From assembly GCA_903907905.1 (NCBI GenBank), contig CAIVPX010000102.1:1-49599 (forward strand): a stretch of 49,599 bases of DNA. Direction: 5' to 3'. The translations under genes were made by a program, and so were the position numbers. Shown here one piece after another: positions 29,582 to 38,094 of this stretch (positions are counted from its first letter, which is position 1; every line of letters starts with the position of its first letter). Source of the stretch: an uncultured bacterium (lineage in GTDB: Bacteria; Pseudomonadota; Gammaproteobacteria; Burkholderiales; Burkholderiaceae_E). The notes under the pieces are model-generated. The model worked only from the letters and a program-made list of their open reading frames with translations. It searched no databases and was not told the DNA's origin.

Positions 29582-30508
29582 TCAGCCTTCGAGCGCATCC
29601 GAGAGCTTGAGCCGGGCAAGGAGCGCCTCGAAGTGCTCGGGGTCATTGAAGTGCAGCGACAGCACCCCGGCGCCGCGCGCGCGCTGACGCAACTCGACAC
29701 GGGTGGCGAGCAGATCGGCAATCCGGTCCTGCAGTCGCTCGATATCGCGATCGGAGACCCCGCCCCGACCCGCTGAACGACCCCGCCCCGAGTCGGTCGG
29801 CGGCGCCGCCAGTTCGACCGCGTGGCGGGCGGCCAACCGCTCGGCCTCCCGCACAGACAGTCGCCGGGCGTGAATTTCGGCGGCCGCCATGGTCTGCCTG
29901 GCCCCGGGCAATCCGAGCAGCGCCCGCGCATGCCCCATCTCGATATCCCCCGCCAGCAGCATGGTCTGCACGGGCTCGGCCAGTTGAAGCAGGCGCAGCA
30001 GATTGCTGGTGGCGCTGCGCGAGCGGCCAATGGCTTCGGCCGCCTGTTCATGGGTGTAGCCGAACTCGCTGATCAAACGGCGAATCGCCTGCGCCTCTTC
30101 CAGGGGATTGAGGTCTTCACGCTGAATGTTCTCAATCAGCGCGAGAGCGAGCGCTTGCTCATCGCCCACCTCGCGGACCAGCACGGGGACCTCAGTGAGC
30201 CCGGCCAGACGCGCCGCGCGAAAACGGCGCTCGCCCGCGATGATCTCCCAGCGCCCCGCGGCGAGCGGACGGACGACAATCGGCTGCATCAGGCCATGCT
30301 GGCGGATGGAGGCGGCCAGCTCCTGCAGCGCCGACTCGTCCATCCGCGTGCGCGGCTGGTAGCGACCGGGCTGCAACTGACCCAGCGGCAGGCTGGCCGG
30401 TTGGCCCGACCCCTCGCCGCCCGCAGCACCTGCCGGCACAGACCCCAGGTCTGATCCGAGCAGGGCGTCGAGCCCCCGTCCGAGTCCCTTGATCTTTGGC
30501 TTGCTCAT
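29582..30508 (-). CDS. parB: Chromosome-partitioning protein ParB
   Basis: A 308-residue CTP-dependent DNA clamp that loads at parS. It begins MSKPKIKGLGRGLDALLG, the standard N-terminus; the CTP/arginine motif GERRFRAAR is at 92-100, ENIQREDLNP at 126-135, a helix-turn-helix at about 150-180, and a C-terminal dimerisation segment. The ATG at 30508 is 13 bases after parA; the frame upstream of it lies inside parA. The matching parS sites are 4-5 kb away at 34365 and 34944. Confidence 0.96.
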   Translation of the reverse strand: MSKPKIKGLGRGLDALLGSDLGSVPAGAAGGEGSGQPASLPLGQLQPGRYQPRTRMDESALQELAASIRQHGLMQPIVVRPLAAGRWEIIAGERRFRAARLAGLTEVPVLVREVGDEQALALALIENIQREDLNPLEEAQAIRRLISEFGYTHEQAAEAIGRSRSATSNLLRLLQLAEPVQTMLLAGDIEMGHARALLGLPGARQTMAAAEIHARRLSVREAERLAARHAVELAAPPTDSGRGRSAGRGGVSDRDIERLQDRIADLLATRVELRQRARGAGVLSLHFNDPEHFEALLARLKLSDALEG

Positions 30509-30521
30509 GCGGCCTCTCCGT

Positions 30522-31328
30522 TCAGGTGGCGCTTGCGGGTGTCGCGGGCGCCGCGGCGCCGGTATGGGCGAGTCGGGCCATGAGCTCGCGACCGAACTCG
30601 AGATAGGCCTGGGCGCCCTTGGACTGCGGGTCGTAGAGGAGCCCGGGCAGACCATGGCTGGGGGCCTCGGCCAGGCGTACGTTGCGCGGCACCACTGTGG
30701 TGAAGACCTTTGCGCCAAAATGCGCTTCGAGTTGGCGCGAGACCTGCTGGGCCAGGGCCATGCGCGCATCGAACATGACGCGGAGCAGCCCCAGAATGCT
30801 CAGACGGGGGTTGAAGTTCGCGTGCACCTTGCGCACCGTATTGACCAGATCGGACAGGCCCTCGAGCGCGTAGTACTCGCACTGCATGGGAATGATGACG
30901 CTCTGGGCTGCGCAAAAACCGTTCAGGGTCAGAAGTGACAGCGACGGCGGGCAATCGATCAGGACCACATCGAAGCGGGTATCGACCTCGGCCAGGGCAT
31001 CCCGCAGTCGCGATTCGCGCGCATCAAGGTCGACCAGATCGAGCTCGGCGCCCGCCAGCTCGCGGTTGGCGGGCAGCAGGGCGTAGCCGGCAGCCTCGGT
31101 GTTCACGATCGCATCGACGATCCGCGCCTGTCCGATCAGCACCTGATAGACCGAGGCCTTGAGGGTGCGCTTGTCGACGCCGCTGCCCATGGTGGCGTTC
31201 CCCTGAGGGTCGAGATCGACCAACAGGGTGCGCTGACCCAGGCGGGCCAGCGCGCAGGCAAGGTTGACCGAGGTCGTGGTCTTGCCCACGCCGCCCTTCT
31301 GGTTGGCGATCGCGAGAACCTGCGCCAT
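30522..31328 (-). CDS. parA: Chromosome-partitioning ATPase ParA
   Basis: A 268-residue Walker-type ATPase that moves ParB-parS complexes. The deviant Walker A KGGVGKTT is at 11-18, LLVDLDPQGN follows near 33-42, and VLIDCPPSL near 120. I chose ATG 31328 (MAQVLAIANQ) because GGAG is eight bases upstream; an ATG at 31334 overlapping the rsmG stop would add only two residues. Direct continuation of mnmG-rsmG. Confidence 0.96.
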   Translation of the reverse strand: MAQVLAIANQKGGVGKTTTSVNLACALARLGQRTLLVDLDPQGNATMGSGVDKRTLKASVYQVLIGQARIVDAIVNTEAAGYALLPANRELAGAELDLVDLDARESRLRDALAEVDTRFDVVLIDCPPSLSLLTLNGFCAAQSVIIPMQCEYYALEGLSDLVNTVRKVHANFNPRLSILGLLRVMFDARMALAQQVSRQLEAHFGAKVFTTVVPRNVRLAEAPSHGLPGLLYDPQSKGAQAYLEFGRELMARLAHTGAAAPATPASAT

Positions 31329-31330
31329 GC

Positions 31331-32287
31331 TCATTGCTCCAAGTGTGCGGCGCTTGACCCGGCGGCCGCGGCGGCACAAACGGGGTCGCGCATCGAATCG
31401 GCGGATCGGCTGATCAAAACCAGATGGCGCTCGGCATCCAGCCCGGGTACGTTTAGCGCTTGTAACCCGTCGACCCGCCAGCCGTGGGGGAGCGCGGCGA
31501 TTTCGGCCTCAGGCCGCTGACCCTTGAGCGCCAGCACGCGCGTCGCAGGCCCCACCTGCGCCTCGATCGCCCGCACGAAATCGGCGAGACTTGCAAACGC
31601 CCGGCAGACGATGACGTCGAAAGCGCCTGGAGCCAGTTGCTCGACCCGACAGCCATGCGCGCGCACCCGGCCCGCCAGACCGAGTTCACCCACGCACTGG
31701 CGCAGAAAGGCCGCCTTCTTGCCGACCGGCTCGACCAGGTCGACCCGAAGCGCGCGCCAGGCGATCGCCAAGGGAATACCGGGTAGTCCGGCACCGCTTC
31801 CCACGTCGAGCAGACTCGGCCCGCTCATGTGAACCAGGTCGGCGGGCATCGCACCCATTGCCGAGTCGGTACGCTCAGCGTTCGCCTGCGCGGGCGGCTG
31901 CGCGACATCGCCGGAGCAAAAGGCGGTGGCGGTGGCGGTGGCGGTGGCGGTGGCGGAGCGGAGGGTCGGGTCGCCGCCCGCCAGCGCGCGCAGGAAGGGC
32001 AGCACGGCCAGGCTGTCGAGCAGATGCTGCACGAGCATCGCGGCCGGGTCGCGGATGGCAGTCAGGTTGTAGACCCGGTTCCAGCGCTGCAACAAAGACA
32101 AGTATGAGAGCAGGCGCTCACGCTCGTCCAAAGCAAGATCTAGGCTGAGATCAGCCAGCCCGGCATCCAGCGCATCGCGTAGGCGGGAGGGGTCAAACTC
32201 GGGTGTGGTGCCAGCGTGCGCAGGCCCCGATCCGATACTGCGAGTCGAGCCGCGCTCGCGGCCGAACGATGTCTGCGCACGCCCCAT
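31331..32287 (-). CDS. rsmG: 16S rRNA (guanine-527 N7) methyltransferase RsmG with an internal insertion
   Basis: Methylates G527 of 16S rRNA using S-adenosylmethionine. WNRVYNLTAIRDP and LLDSLAVLPFL precede the SAM-binding motif LLDVGSGAGLPGIPLAI, all typical. The usual protein is about 210 residues; this one is about 318. The excess lies in an N-terminal extension and in about 50 inserted residues between LLDSLAVLPFL and LLDVGSG, including an Ala-Thr run (about residues 111-122) from a hexanucleotide repeat. The start is uncertain: ATG 32287 lies two bases after the mnmG stop; ATG 32305 would overlap mnmG. The insertion sits in a loop before the SAM motif, so activity may be retained. Confidence 0.9.
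   Translation of the reverse strand: MGRAQTSFGRERGSTRSIGSGPAHAGTTPEFDPSRLRDALDAGLADLSLDLALDERERLLSYLSLLQRWNRVYNLTAIRDPAAMLVQHLLDSLAVLPFLRALAGGDPTLRSATATATATATAFCSGDVAQPPAQANAERTDSAMGAMPADLVHMSGPSLLDVGSGAGLPGIPLAIAWRALRVDLVEPVGKKAAFLRQCVGELGLAGRVRAHGCRVEQLAPGAFDVIVCRAFASLADFVRAIEAQVGPATRVLALKGQRPEAEIAALPHGWRVDGLQALNVPGLDAERHLVLISRSADSMRDPVCAAAAAGSSAAHLEQ
31922..31957 (-). repeat. Hexanucleotide microsatellite inside rsmG
   Basis: GGCGGT (plus strand) is repeated five times perfectly and once as GGCGGA. The minus strand encodes alternating Ala and Thr. Change in copy number would lengthen or shorten the RsmG loop by two residues per unit without a frameshift. Confidence 0.92.
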
Positions 32288-32288
32288 T

Positions 32289-34184
32289 TCAGGCGGCCTG
32301 CTCATCGGTGGCGGACAAACGGCGCTTTTTCAGATGGACCAGCAGCAGCGAAAGCGCTGCGGGCGTCACCCCCGAAATGCGGCCCGCCTGCCCAAGCGTC
32401 TGAGGGCGTTGGCGGCTGAGCTTTTGCTGAACCTCGATGGACAGACCCCGGACCTGGCTGTAGTCGAGGTCTGCCGGCAGCGGCAGCGACTCGTTGCGCG
32501 CCTGGCGCTCGATCTCCTGCTGCTGGCGCGTGATATAGCCGGCGTACTTCAGCTGGATCTCAACCTGCTCGATCACGACCGGGTCCTGCGTGGCTCCGGA
32601 CACGGCCGCAGCCACGGCCGGGTAGTCGATGTCGGGCCGGCGCAGCAGATCGGCGAGCGAGTACTCGCGCTCGATGGGCTGACCGAAGAGTTCGGTGGCG
32701 CGATCGGGGGGCAGCATCCGCGGATTCACCCAGGTGTCGCGCAAGCGCTGCATCTCCGCCTCGATGGCGTCGCGCTTGCGGCAGAACGCGTCCCAACGGC
32801 GATCATCGACGCAGCCCAGCTCGCGGCCGATCGCGGTCAGTCGCAGATCGGCATTGTCCTCTCGCAGGCTCAGTCGATACTCCGCACGGCTGGTGAACAT
32901 GCGATAGGGCTCACTCACGCCCTGGGTGATCAAGTCGTCGACCAATACCCCAAGGTAGGCCTGATCGCGGCGAGGCGTCCAGGGTGGCTGCTCATGGGCC
33001 TGCCTGGCTGCATTGATCCCGGCCAGGAGCCCCTGGGCGGCGGCCTCCTCGTAGCCCGTCGTGCCGTTGATCTGGCCCGCGAAGAACAGGCCACCGATGG
33101 CGCGCGACTCGAGGGAGTCGTAGAGGCCACGGGGATCGAAATAGTCATACTCGATCGCATAGCCGGGCCTGAGGATATGCGCACGCTCAAGCCCCGGGAT
33201 CGAATGCACCAGCGCAAGCTGCACATCAAACGGCAGGCTGGTCGAAATCCCGTTGGGATAAAACTCGTGAGTACTGAGCCCTTCAGGCTCAAGGAAAATC
33301 TGATGCGAGTCCTTGCCCGAGAAGCGATGCACCTTGTCTTCGATCGAGGGACAATAGCGCGGCCCAACCCCCTCGATCACCCCGGCGTAGAGCGGGCTGC
33401 GATCGAGCCCGCCCCGGATGATCTCGTGGGTGCGGGCATTGGTGTGCGTCACCCAGCAAGGCAACTGCTCGGGATGCTGCCCGGCGTTGCCCAGAAACGA
33501 GAAAACGGGCACCGGGTCGAGATCACCCGGCTGAACCTCGCAACGCGAAAAGTCGATGGTTCGCCCGTCGATGCGGGGGGGCGTACCGGTTTTCAGACGA
33601 CCTTGGGGCAGGCTGAGCGCCTTCAGCCGCTGCCCCAAAGTGATCGCGGGCGGGTCGCCCGCCCGACCCGCCGAGTGACGCGACATGCCGACGTGAACCA
33701 GGCCATTCAGGAAGGTCCCCGTGGTCAGGACCACCGACCGGGCACGAAAGCGCAGGCCCATCTGGGTCACGGCACCGGTGACCCGATCGCCTTCGACCAT
33801 CAGATCATCGACCGCCGACTGAAACAGCCACAGGCCCGGCTGGTTTTCGAGGCGGTGGCGGATCGCGCGGCGATACAGCACACGGTCAGCCTGAGCGCGG
33901 GTGGCTCGGACGGCGGGCCCTTTACTGGAATTCAGAATGCGGAACTGGATACCGGCCTCGTCGGTGGCACTGGCCATCGCGCCACCCAACGCATCCACCT
34001 CCTTGACGAGATGTCCCTTGCCGATGCCCCCGATCGAGGGGTTGCAGGACATTTGCCCGAGGGTTTCGATGCTGTGCGTCAGCAAGAGCGTGCGCGCGCC
34101 CATTCGCGCCGACACCAGGGCGGCCTCGGTGCCGGCGTGTCCACCGCCGACCACGATGACGTCGAAAGAGTCCGGAAAATCCAT
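32289..34184 (-). CDS. mnmG: tRNA uridine-5-carboxymethylaminomethyl modification enzyme MnmG (GidA)
   Basis: FAD protein that with MnmE modifies the wobble uridine of several tRNAs. The 631-residue product has [15 protein letters not shown] (8-22), the GidA signature [16 protein letters not shown] (47-62) and the [17 protein letters not shown] motif near residue 366, and full family length. First gene of the mnmG-rsmG-parA-parB unit. No clear ribosome binding site stands before the ATG at 34184. mnmE, often its neighbour, is not in the window. Confidence 0.97.
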   Translation of the reverse strand: MDFPDSFDVIVVGGGHAGTEAALVSARMGARTLLLTHSIETLGQMSCNPSIGGIGKGHLVKEVDALGGAMASATDEAGIQFRILNSSKGPAVRATRAQADRVLYRRAIRHRLENQPGLWLFQSAVDDLMVEGDRVTGAVTQMGLRFRARSVVLTTGTFLNGLVHVGMSRHSAGRAGDPPAITLGQRLKALSLPQGRLKTGTPPRIDGRTIDFSRCEVQPGDLDPVPVFSFLGNAGQHPEQLPCWVTHTNARTHEIIRGGLDRSPLYAGVIEGVGPRYCPSIEDKVHRFSGKDSHQIFLEPEGLSTHEFYPNGISTSLPFDVQLALVHSIPGLERAHILRPGYAIEYDYFDPRGLYDSLESRAIGGLFFAGQINGTTGYEEAAAQGLLAGINAARQAHEQPPWTPRRDQAYLGVLVDDLITQGVSEPYRMFTSRAEYRLSLREDNADLRLTAIGRELGCVDDRRWDAFCRKRDAIEAEMQRLRDTWVNPRMLPPDRATELFGQPIEREYSLADLLRRPDIDYPAVAAAVSGATQDPVVIEQVEIQLKYAGYITRQQQEIERQARNESLPLPADLDYSQVRGLSIEVQQKLSRQRPQTLGQAGRISGVTPAALSLLLVHLKKRRLSATDEQAA

Positions 34185-34364
34185 CTGCGATACACCAAGG
34201 GGGGAGGCGCGAATCCTAGCTGAAATCAGCGGAGGTGGGGAGACCGCAGGGGCGTACGGGCTGGCATTCCCGGAGCAAGCGGTGAGTAGCGCGCCAGATG
34301 TTGCTCTGGGCCGACAAGCGGTGCCCTCATCCCGGTCACGGCTTCAATGGCGTCGGATCGGGGG

Positions 34365-34380
34365 TGTTTCACGTGAAACA
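34365..34380. promoter_or_regulatory. parS: parS centromere site 1
   Basis: Perfect 16-bp palindrome TGTTTCACGTGAAACA, the standard ParB loading site of proteobacterial chromosomes. It is 180 bases upstream of mnmG, and parA and parB lie in the same gene block. Confidence 0.93.
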
Positions 34381-34423
34381 TTGGCGCGGCGTTGGGGGTG
34401 GCGGCGTGAGATCGCCCCGTAGG

Positions 34424-34507
34424 CCTGCCCCTGCCCCTGCCCCTGCCCCTGCCCCTGCCCCTGCCCCTGCCCCTGCCCCTGCCCCTGCCCCTGCCCCTGC
34501 CCCTGCC
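34424..34507. repeat. CCTGCC hexanucleotide array, 14 units
   Basis: Fourteen perfect copies of CCTGCC in a row, 84 bases, strongly strand-asymmetric (all C, T and G on the plus strand). It starts 44 bases after parS site 1 and passes directly into the ACTGCC array. Confidence 0.95.
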
Positions 34508-34549
34508 ACTGCCACTGCCACTGCCACTGCCACTGCCACTGCCACTGCC
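34508..34549. repeat. ACTGCC hexanucleotide array, seven units
   Basis: Seven perfect copies of ACTGCC follow the CCTGCC array without a break. Beyond them the six-base rhythm continues in decayed form (ATCACC, ATCGCC, GTCGCC), as expected if the array grew by slippage and older units mutated. Confidence 0.95.
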
Positions 34550-34943
34550 ATCACCATCGCCATCGCCGTCGCCGTCGCCGTCGCTCCCGCTGCCGCCGCT
34601 GCCGCCGCTGCCGCAGTTACCGATGTCGGCACCGGCACCGGTGCCGGTGCCGGTGCCAATCCGTATCACACGCTACAGCAAGCGAGCCGCGACGGCCCTT
34701 GAGATACGACTGGTCCGATGCTCAGTGCCCGGTGAGCGGGCTCGGTGTTCGATGCGCCTGAGCCAGCAGACCCCGTGCCAGCGATCCAAACGAACGCCAA
34801 GCTGCGCTGGCACCATGTTCGGCTCGCGCTGCCCGAACCCCTGCGCCTGACGACAGACCGCGCCCCATTCAGTGTCCGACAGCGCATCACAGGCTCCACA
34901 CAGCGGCCGCCATCGAACCAGGCTCCCCTGCGCCACCCCACGA

Positions 34944-34959
34944 TGTTTCACGTGAAACA
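34944..34959. promoter_or_regulatory. parS: parS centromere site 2
   Basis: A second perfect TGTTTCACGTGAAACA, 579 bases from site 1 (start to start). The two sites flank the hexanucleotide arrays. Closely spaced parS sites near the origin are usual and favour strong ParB loading. Confidence 0.93.
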
Positions 34960-35155
34960 CTTCGCGCCCGACATCCCTCACTCACCACCCGAGACAAACC
35001 CAGCGCCGACTCATGAGGCCTGCACCATCCGGAGGCCAGGCCTCGGAACCCCAACCCTCGAAGACGATCACCGCGCGGCCGAGTACCACGCTGACAGGCC
35101 GATGCCGCCTCACACGCTCCAGGGAAAGTGCCAGGCCGACCTGCGCCACCGAGCC

Positions 35156-36271
35156 TCAGCGGGCCTCGTCCAACAGTCGCCTGACACTCGCCGCAATCGC
35201 GAGGCTGGCCGTAAGTCCGGGGGACTCGATGCCGAACAGGTTCACCAGCCCCGCCAAGGCGTGCCGCCCTGCGCCATCCAGCCGAAAGTCAGCCGCCGGA
35301 TCGCCCGGACCGACCAGCTTGGGACGGATGCCGGCATAGGCGGGCTGCAGCGACGCGTCCGGGAGCCCAGGCCAATACTCACGGATGGCCCCATAAAACG
35401 ACGACGCCCTGCCCGGGTCCATGTCGTAGTCGATCCCCGACACCCACTGCACGTCGGGACCGAAGCGCCCTCGCCCCGCCAGGTCGAGCGTCAGATGGAC
35501 CCCAAGGCTCGCCTCATCCGGCGTTGGGTAGATCAATCTCGTGAAGGGGCATGGCACCGACAGGGAAAAGTAGTGCCCTTTCGCCAACCGGGTGGCCGGC
35601 ACGTGAGCGGCATCCACACCAGCGAGGCTTGCCGCCACCTGACTCGCGTATAGCCCCGCTGCATTGACCAGTTCGTCACACCGCAACCTCATCAGACCCG
35701 CCGGTGTCTGCACCGTGACCAGAAACCGGTGCGAGCCGCACTCCGCCTCGAGGAGGCGGCTTTTCACCGCCAGCACGGCGCCATGATCTTGCGCCTCACC
35801 CAGATAGGCCAACATCAGGCCATGGCTGTCGACAATACCGGTGTTGGGGGACCGCAAGGCCGCGCCCACCCGCAGCGCAGGCTCGAGCGCCCGCGCCTGC
35901 TCGCCGCTCAGATACTGCAGCTCGCGCACCCCCGCCCGCTCCGCCCGCGTGACGATTTGCTCGAGCTTGTCGCGCTGCGCCAGTGAGGGCGCGACAATCA
36001 GCTTGCCGCAGCGACGATGCGACACGCCATGGCGCTCGCAGAACCGATACAGATCGTGTCGGCCCGCTACGCAGAGCCCGGCCTTGAGCGAACCGGGCGC
36101 GTAGTAGATCCCGGCATGAATCACCTCGCTGTTGCGAGAACTGGTCTCACAACCAAAGGTCTCGGCCTGCTCGATGACCACCACCTCGCGACCCGCCAGC
36201 GCGAGCTCGCGAGCGACCGCCAGACCCACCACTCCCGCGCCCACCACCAGCGTTTGAACGTGATCCACCAT
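35156..36271 (-). CDS. FAD-dependent oxidoreductase, L-2-hydroxyglutarate oxidase (LhgO)-like
   Basis: The 371-residue product of the DAO superfamily has the FAD-binding VVGAGVVGLAVARELA (about 9-24), the Arg/Ser-rich SSRNSEVIHAGIYY segment (about 46-59) typical of LhgO, and the C-terminal GIRPKL and FGIESPGLTASLAI motifs. It should oxidise a 2-hydroxy acid and pass electrons to FAD and the quinone pool or oxygen. The ATG at 36271 has AAGG six bases upstream. It is the last gene of the catabolic operon, 52 bases after the GMC gene. The exact substrate is not decided by sequence. Confidence 0.82.
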   Translation of the reverse strand: MVDHVQTLVVGAGVVGLAVARELALAGREVVVIEQAETFGCETSSRNSEVIHAGIYYAPGSLKAGLCVAGRHDLYRFCERHGVSHRRCGKLIVAPSLAQRDKLEQIVTRAERAGVRELQYLSGEQARALEPALRVGAALRSPNTGIVDSHGLMLAYLGEAQDHGAVLAVKSRLLEAECGSHRFLVTVQTPAGLMRLRCDELVNAAGLYASQVAASLAGVDAAHVPATRLAKGHYFSLSVPCPFTRLIYPTPDEASLGVHLTLDLAGRGRFGPDVQWVSGIDYDMDPGRASSFYGAIREYWPGLPDASLQPAYAGIRPKLVGPGDPAADFRLDGAGRHALAGLVNLFGIESPGLTASLAIAASVRRLLDEAR

Positions 36272-36323
36272 GAATCGCCTTGAAACCTCGACCTTCAGAG
36301 TCCGGCAGCGGATCCCTGCCCCG

Positions 36324-37964
36324 TCAAGCCCTCGCATCCTCCAGGATCATGGCGGCCGCCTTCTCGGCGATCATCAGCGTGGGCGAATTGGTGTTGCCCG
36401 AGGTGATCGACGGCATGACCGATGCGTCCGCAATGCGCAGTCCGGGCACCCCACGAACCCGCAGGCGATGATCGACCACCGCCATGGGATCGGAAGCCGG
36501 CCCCATCTTGCAGGTGCCAACCGGATGGAAGATCGTCGTCCCGATCCGGCGCGCCGCCTCGACAAGTTCCTCGTCCGACTGGCAGGCCTCTCCCGGCAGG
36601 AACTCGGTCGGCAAATACGCGCTGAGTGCCTGAGCGCCGACGATCCGGCGGGTCAGCCGGATGGCCTCAACCGCCACCCGCCGGTCTTCCTCGGCCGACA
36701 GGTAATTCGGCGCGATCCGCGGCGCAGCCATGGGATCAGGCGAGCCCACCCGGACCGTGCCCCGCGAAGACGGCCGCAGGTTGCACACCGAGGCCGTGAA
36801 CGCCGGGAAGGTGTGCAGGGGCTCGCCGAAGCGGTCGAGCGACAGCGGCTGGACGTGGTACTCCACGTTGGCCGACGCATGCCGCGGATCGGAGCGCGCG
36901 AAGGCCCCCAACTGGCTTGGCGACATCGCCATCGGTCCGGAGCGCGACACCAGGTACTGCAGACCCATGCGCAGCTTGCCGAAGACGCTGTTCGCCTGCT
37001 CGTTGAGCGTAGGGACCCCGGCCACCTTGTAGATCGTGCGCAACTGCAGGTGATCCTGGAGGTTCTCGCCCACCCCGGGCAAGGCAAGCTCGGTCTTCAC
37101 CCCGGCCTGCGCGAGCACCTCGGGCGCCCCAATGCCTGAGCACTGAAGAATCTGCGCACTGCCGATTGCACCGGCGGCGAGCACCAACTCACGATCGATA
37201 GTGATGCGCTTACTCTCGTCCGAAGCCCCGCCAATTCGATATTCCAGGCTGACAACCCGTCCTGAACCATCCTGGGCCCGGAGCAGTCGCATGACCGTGG
37301 CGTCGCACTGGATCCGCAAATTGGGGCGCTGCTGCACCGGCCGCAAAAACGCCTTCGAGGCATTCCATCGCACCCCCCGGCGCTGATTGACCTCGAAATA
37401 GCCGCAACCGAAGTTATCGCCCCGGTTGAAGTCATCGCATACCGGAATGCCCTGCTCGCCGGCCGCGCGCTGAAAGGCATCGAGAATCGCCCAGCTCACG
37501 CGGGGCCGCTCGACCCGCCACTCGCCACCATGTCCGTGCAGCGCATCCTCACCGCCACTATCGAGCCGGTGATAGTCCTCGTGCCGGCGAAACCAGGGCA
37601 GCACCTCGTCCCAGGACCAGCCCGGGTTGCCCGCGGCCGCCCAGGCGTCATAGTCGCCCCGCTGGCCGCGCATGTAGATCATGCCGTTGATAGAGGAGCA
37701 TCCGCCCAGCACCTTGCCGCGCGGGTACTTGATCGCCCGCCCGGCAAGACCTGGCTCGGGCTCGGTGCTGAACAACCAGTCGGTGCGCGGATTACCAATG
37801 CAGTACAGGTAACCCACTGGAATATGAATCCAGAGGTAATCGTCGCGGCCACCCGCCTCCAGCAGCAACACCCTCACCGAAGGGTCGGCCGACAGCCGGT
37901 TGGCGAGCAGACACCCGGCCGTTCCCGCCCCCACGACAACGTAGTCGAAGCGTTCATCTGTCAT
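36324..37964 (-). CDS. GMC-family FAD oxidoreductase (choline/alcohol dehydrogenase-like)
   Basis: The 546-residue product has the Rossmann motif VVVGAGTAG (9-17), the GMC signature YPRGKVLGGCSSINGMIYMRG (about 79-99), the second signature AAGAIGSAQILQCSGIG (about 267-283), His480 in FHPVGTCKMG and Asn524 in GNTNSP, the expected catalytic pair. It oxidises a primary alcohol to an aldehyde in this family (choline, long-chain or polyethylene-glycol alcohols). GAGGG stands before the ATG. It is cotranscribed with aldehyde dehydrogenases that could use its product. Confidence 0.9.
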   Translation of the reverse strand: MTDERFDYVVVGAGTAGCLLANRLSADPSVRVLLLEAGGRDDYLWIHIPVGYLYCIGNPRTDWLFSTEPEPGLAGRAIKYPRGKVLGGCSSINGMIYMRGQRGDYDAWAAAGNPGWSWDEVLPWFRRHEDYHRLDSGGEDALHGHGGEWRVERPRVSWAILDAFQRAAGEQGIPVCDDFNRGDNFGCGYFEVNQRRGVRWNASKAFLRPVQQRPNLRIQCDATVMRLLRAQDGSGRVVSLEYRIGGASDESKRITIDRELVLAAGAIGSAQILQCSGIGAPEVLAQAGVKTELALPGVGENLQDHLQLRTIYKVAGVPTLNEQANSVFGKLRMGLQYLVSRSGPMAMSPSQLGAFARSDPRHASANVEYHVQPLSLDRFGEPLHTFPAFTASVCNLRPSSRGTVRVGSPDPMAAPRIAPNYLSAEEDRRVAVEAIRLTRRIVGAQALSAYLPTEFLPGEACQSDEELVEAARRIGTTIFHPVGTCKMGPASDPMAVVDHRLRVRGVPGLRIADASVMPSITSGNTNSPTLMIAEKAAAMILEDARA

Positions 37965-38094
37965 CGCTGCCCTCTTGTCTGCTGATTCGAACGGCTGATC
38001 GACTCGGCCTGCGCACCCACCGCGCGCTCACCGAGGCGGGCCGCCGAGCCCGCCGCAAGCCTCGCGCGCGCCCACGCAGCGCCAGGACGATCGC

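Larger units (their letters stand above)
34185..35155. other. Non-coding region with parS sites and hexanucleotide arrays
   Basis: This 971-base stretch upstream of mnmG holds two perfect parS sites, a CCTGCC array, an ACTGCC array, and then decayed ATCGCC/GTCGCC and CTGCCG-type repeats to about 34650. Open frames here are short, low in complexity or run across parS, and I do not support any of them. I looked for DnaA boxes (TTATNCACA) and an AT-rich unwinding region and saw neither, so oriC itself is not shown. Confidence 0.7.

Noticed and set aside
34226-34669. Minus-strand Gly/Arg-repeat frame and matching Pro/Ala-repeat plus frames across the hexanucleotide arrays
   Set aside because: Six-base repeats are open in all frames by nature. 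The translations are simple repeats, and the frame runs across parS.
34673-34981. 102-codon minus-strand frame with CGACDALSDTEWGAVC and QREPNMV
   Set aside because: It begins with GTG, spans parS site 2 and has no ribosome site. The Cys/Trp pattern is slightly protein-like, so I note it, but the support is too weak for a gene call.
34185-35155. Possible oriC
   Set aside because: Gene context (mnmG, parAB, parS) fits the origin area, but I found no TTATNCACA boxes and no AT-rich stretch in this gap.
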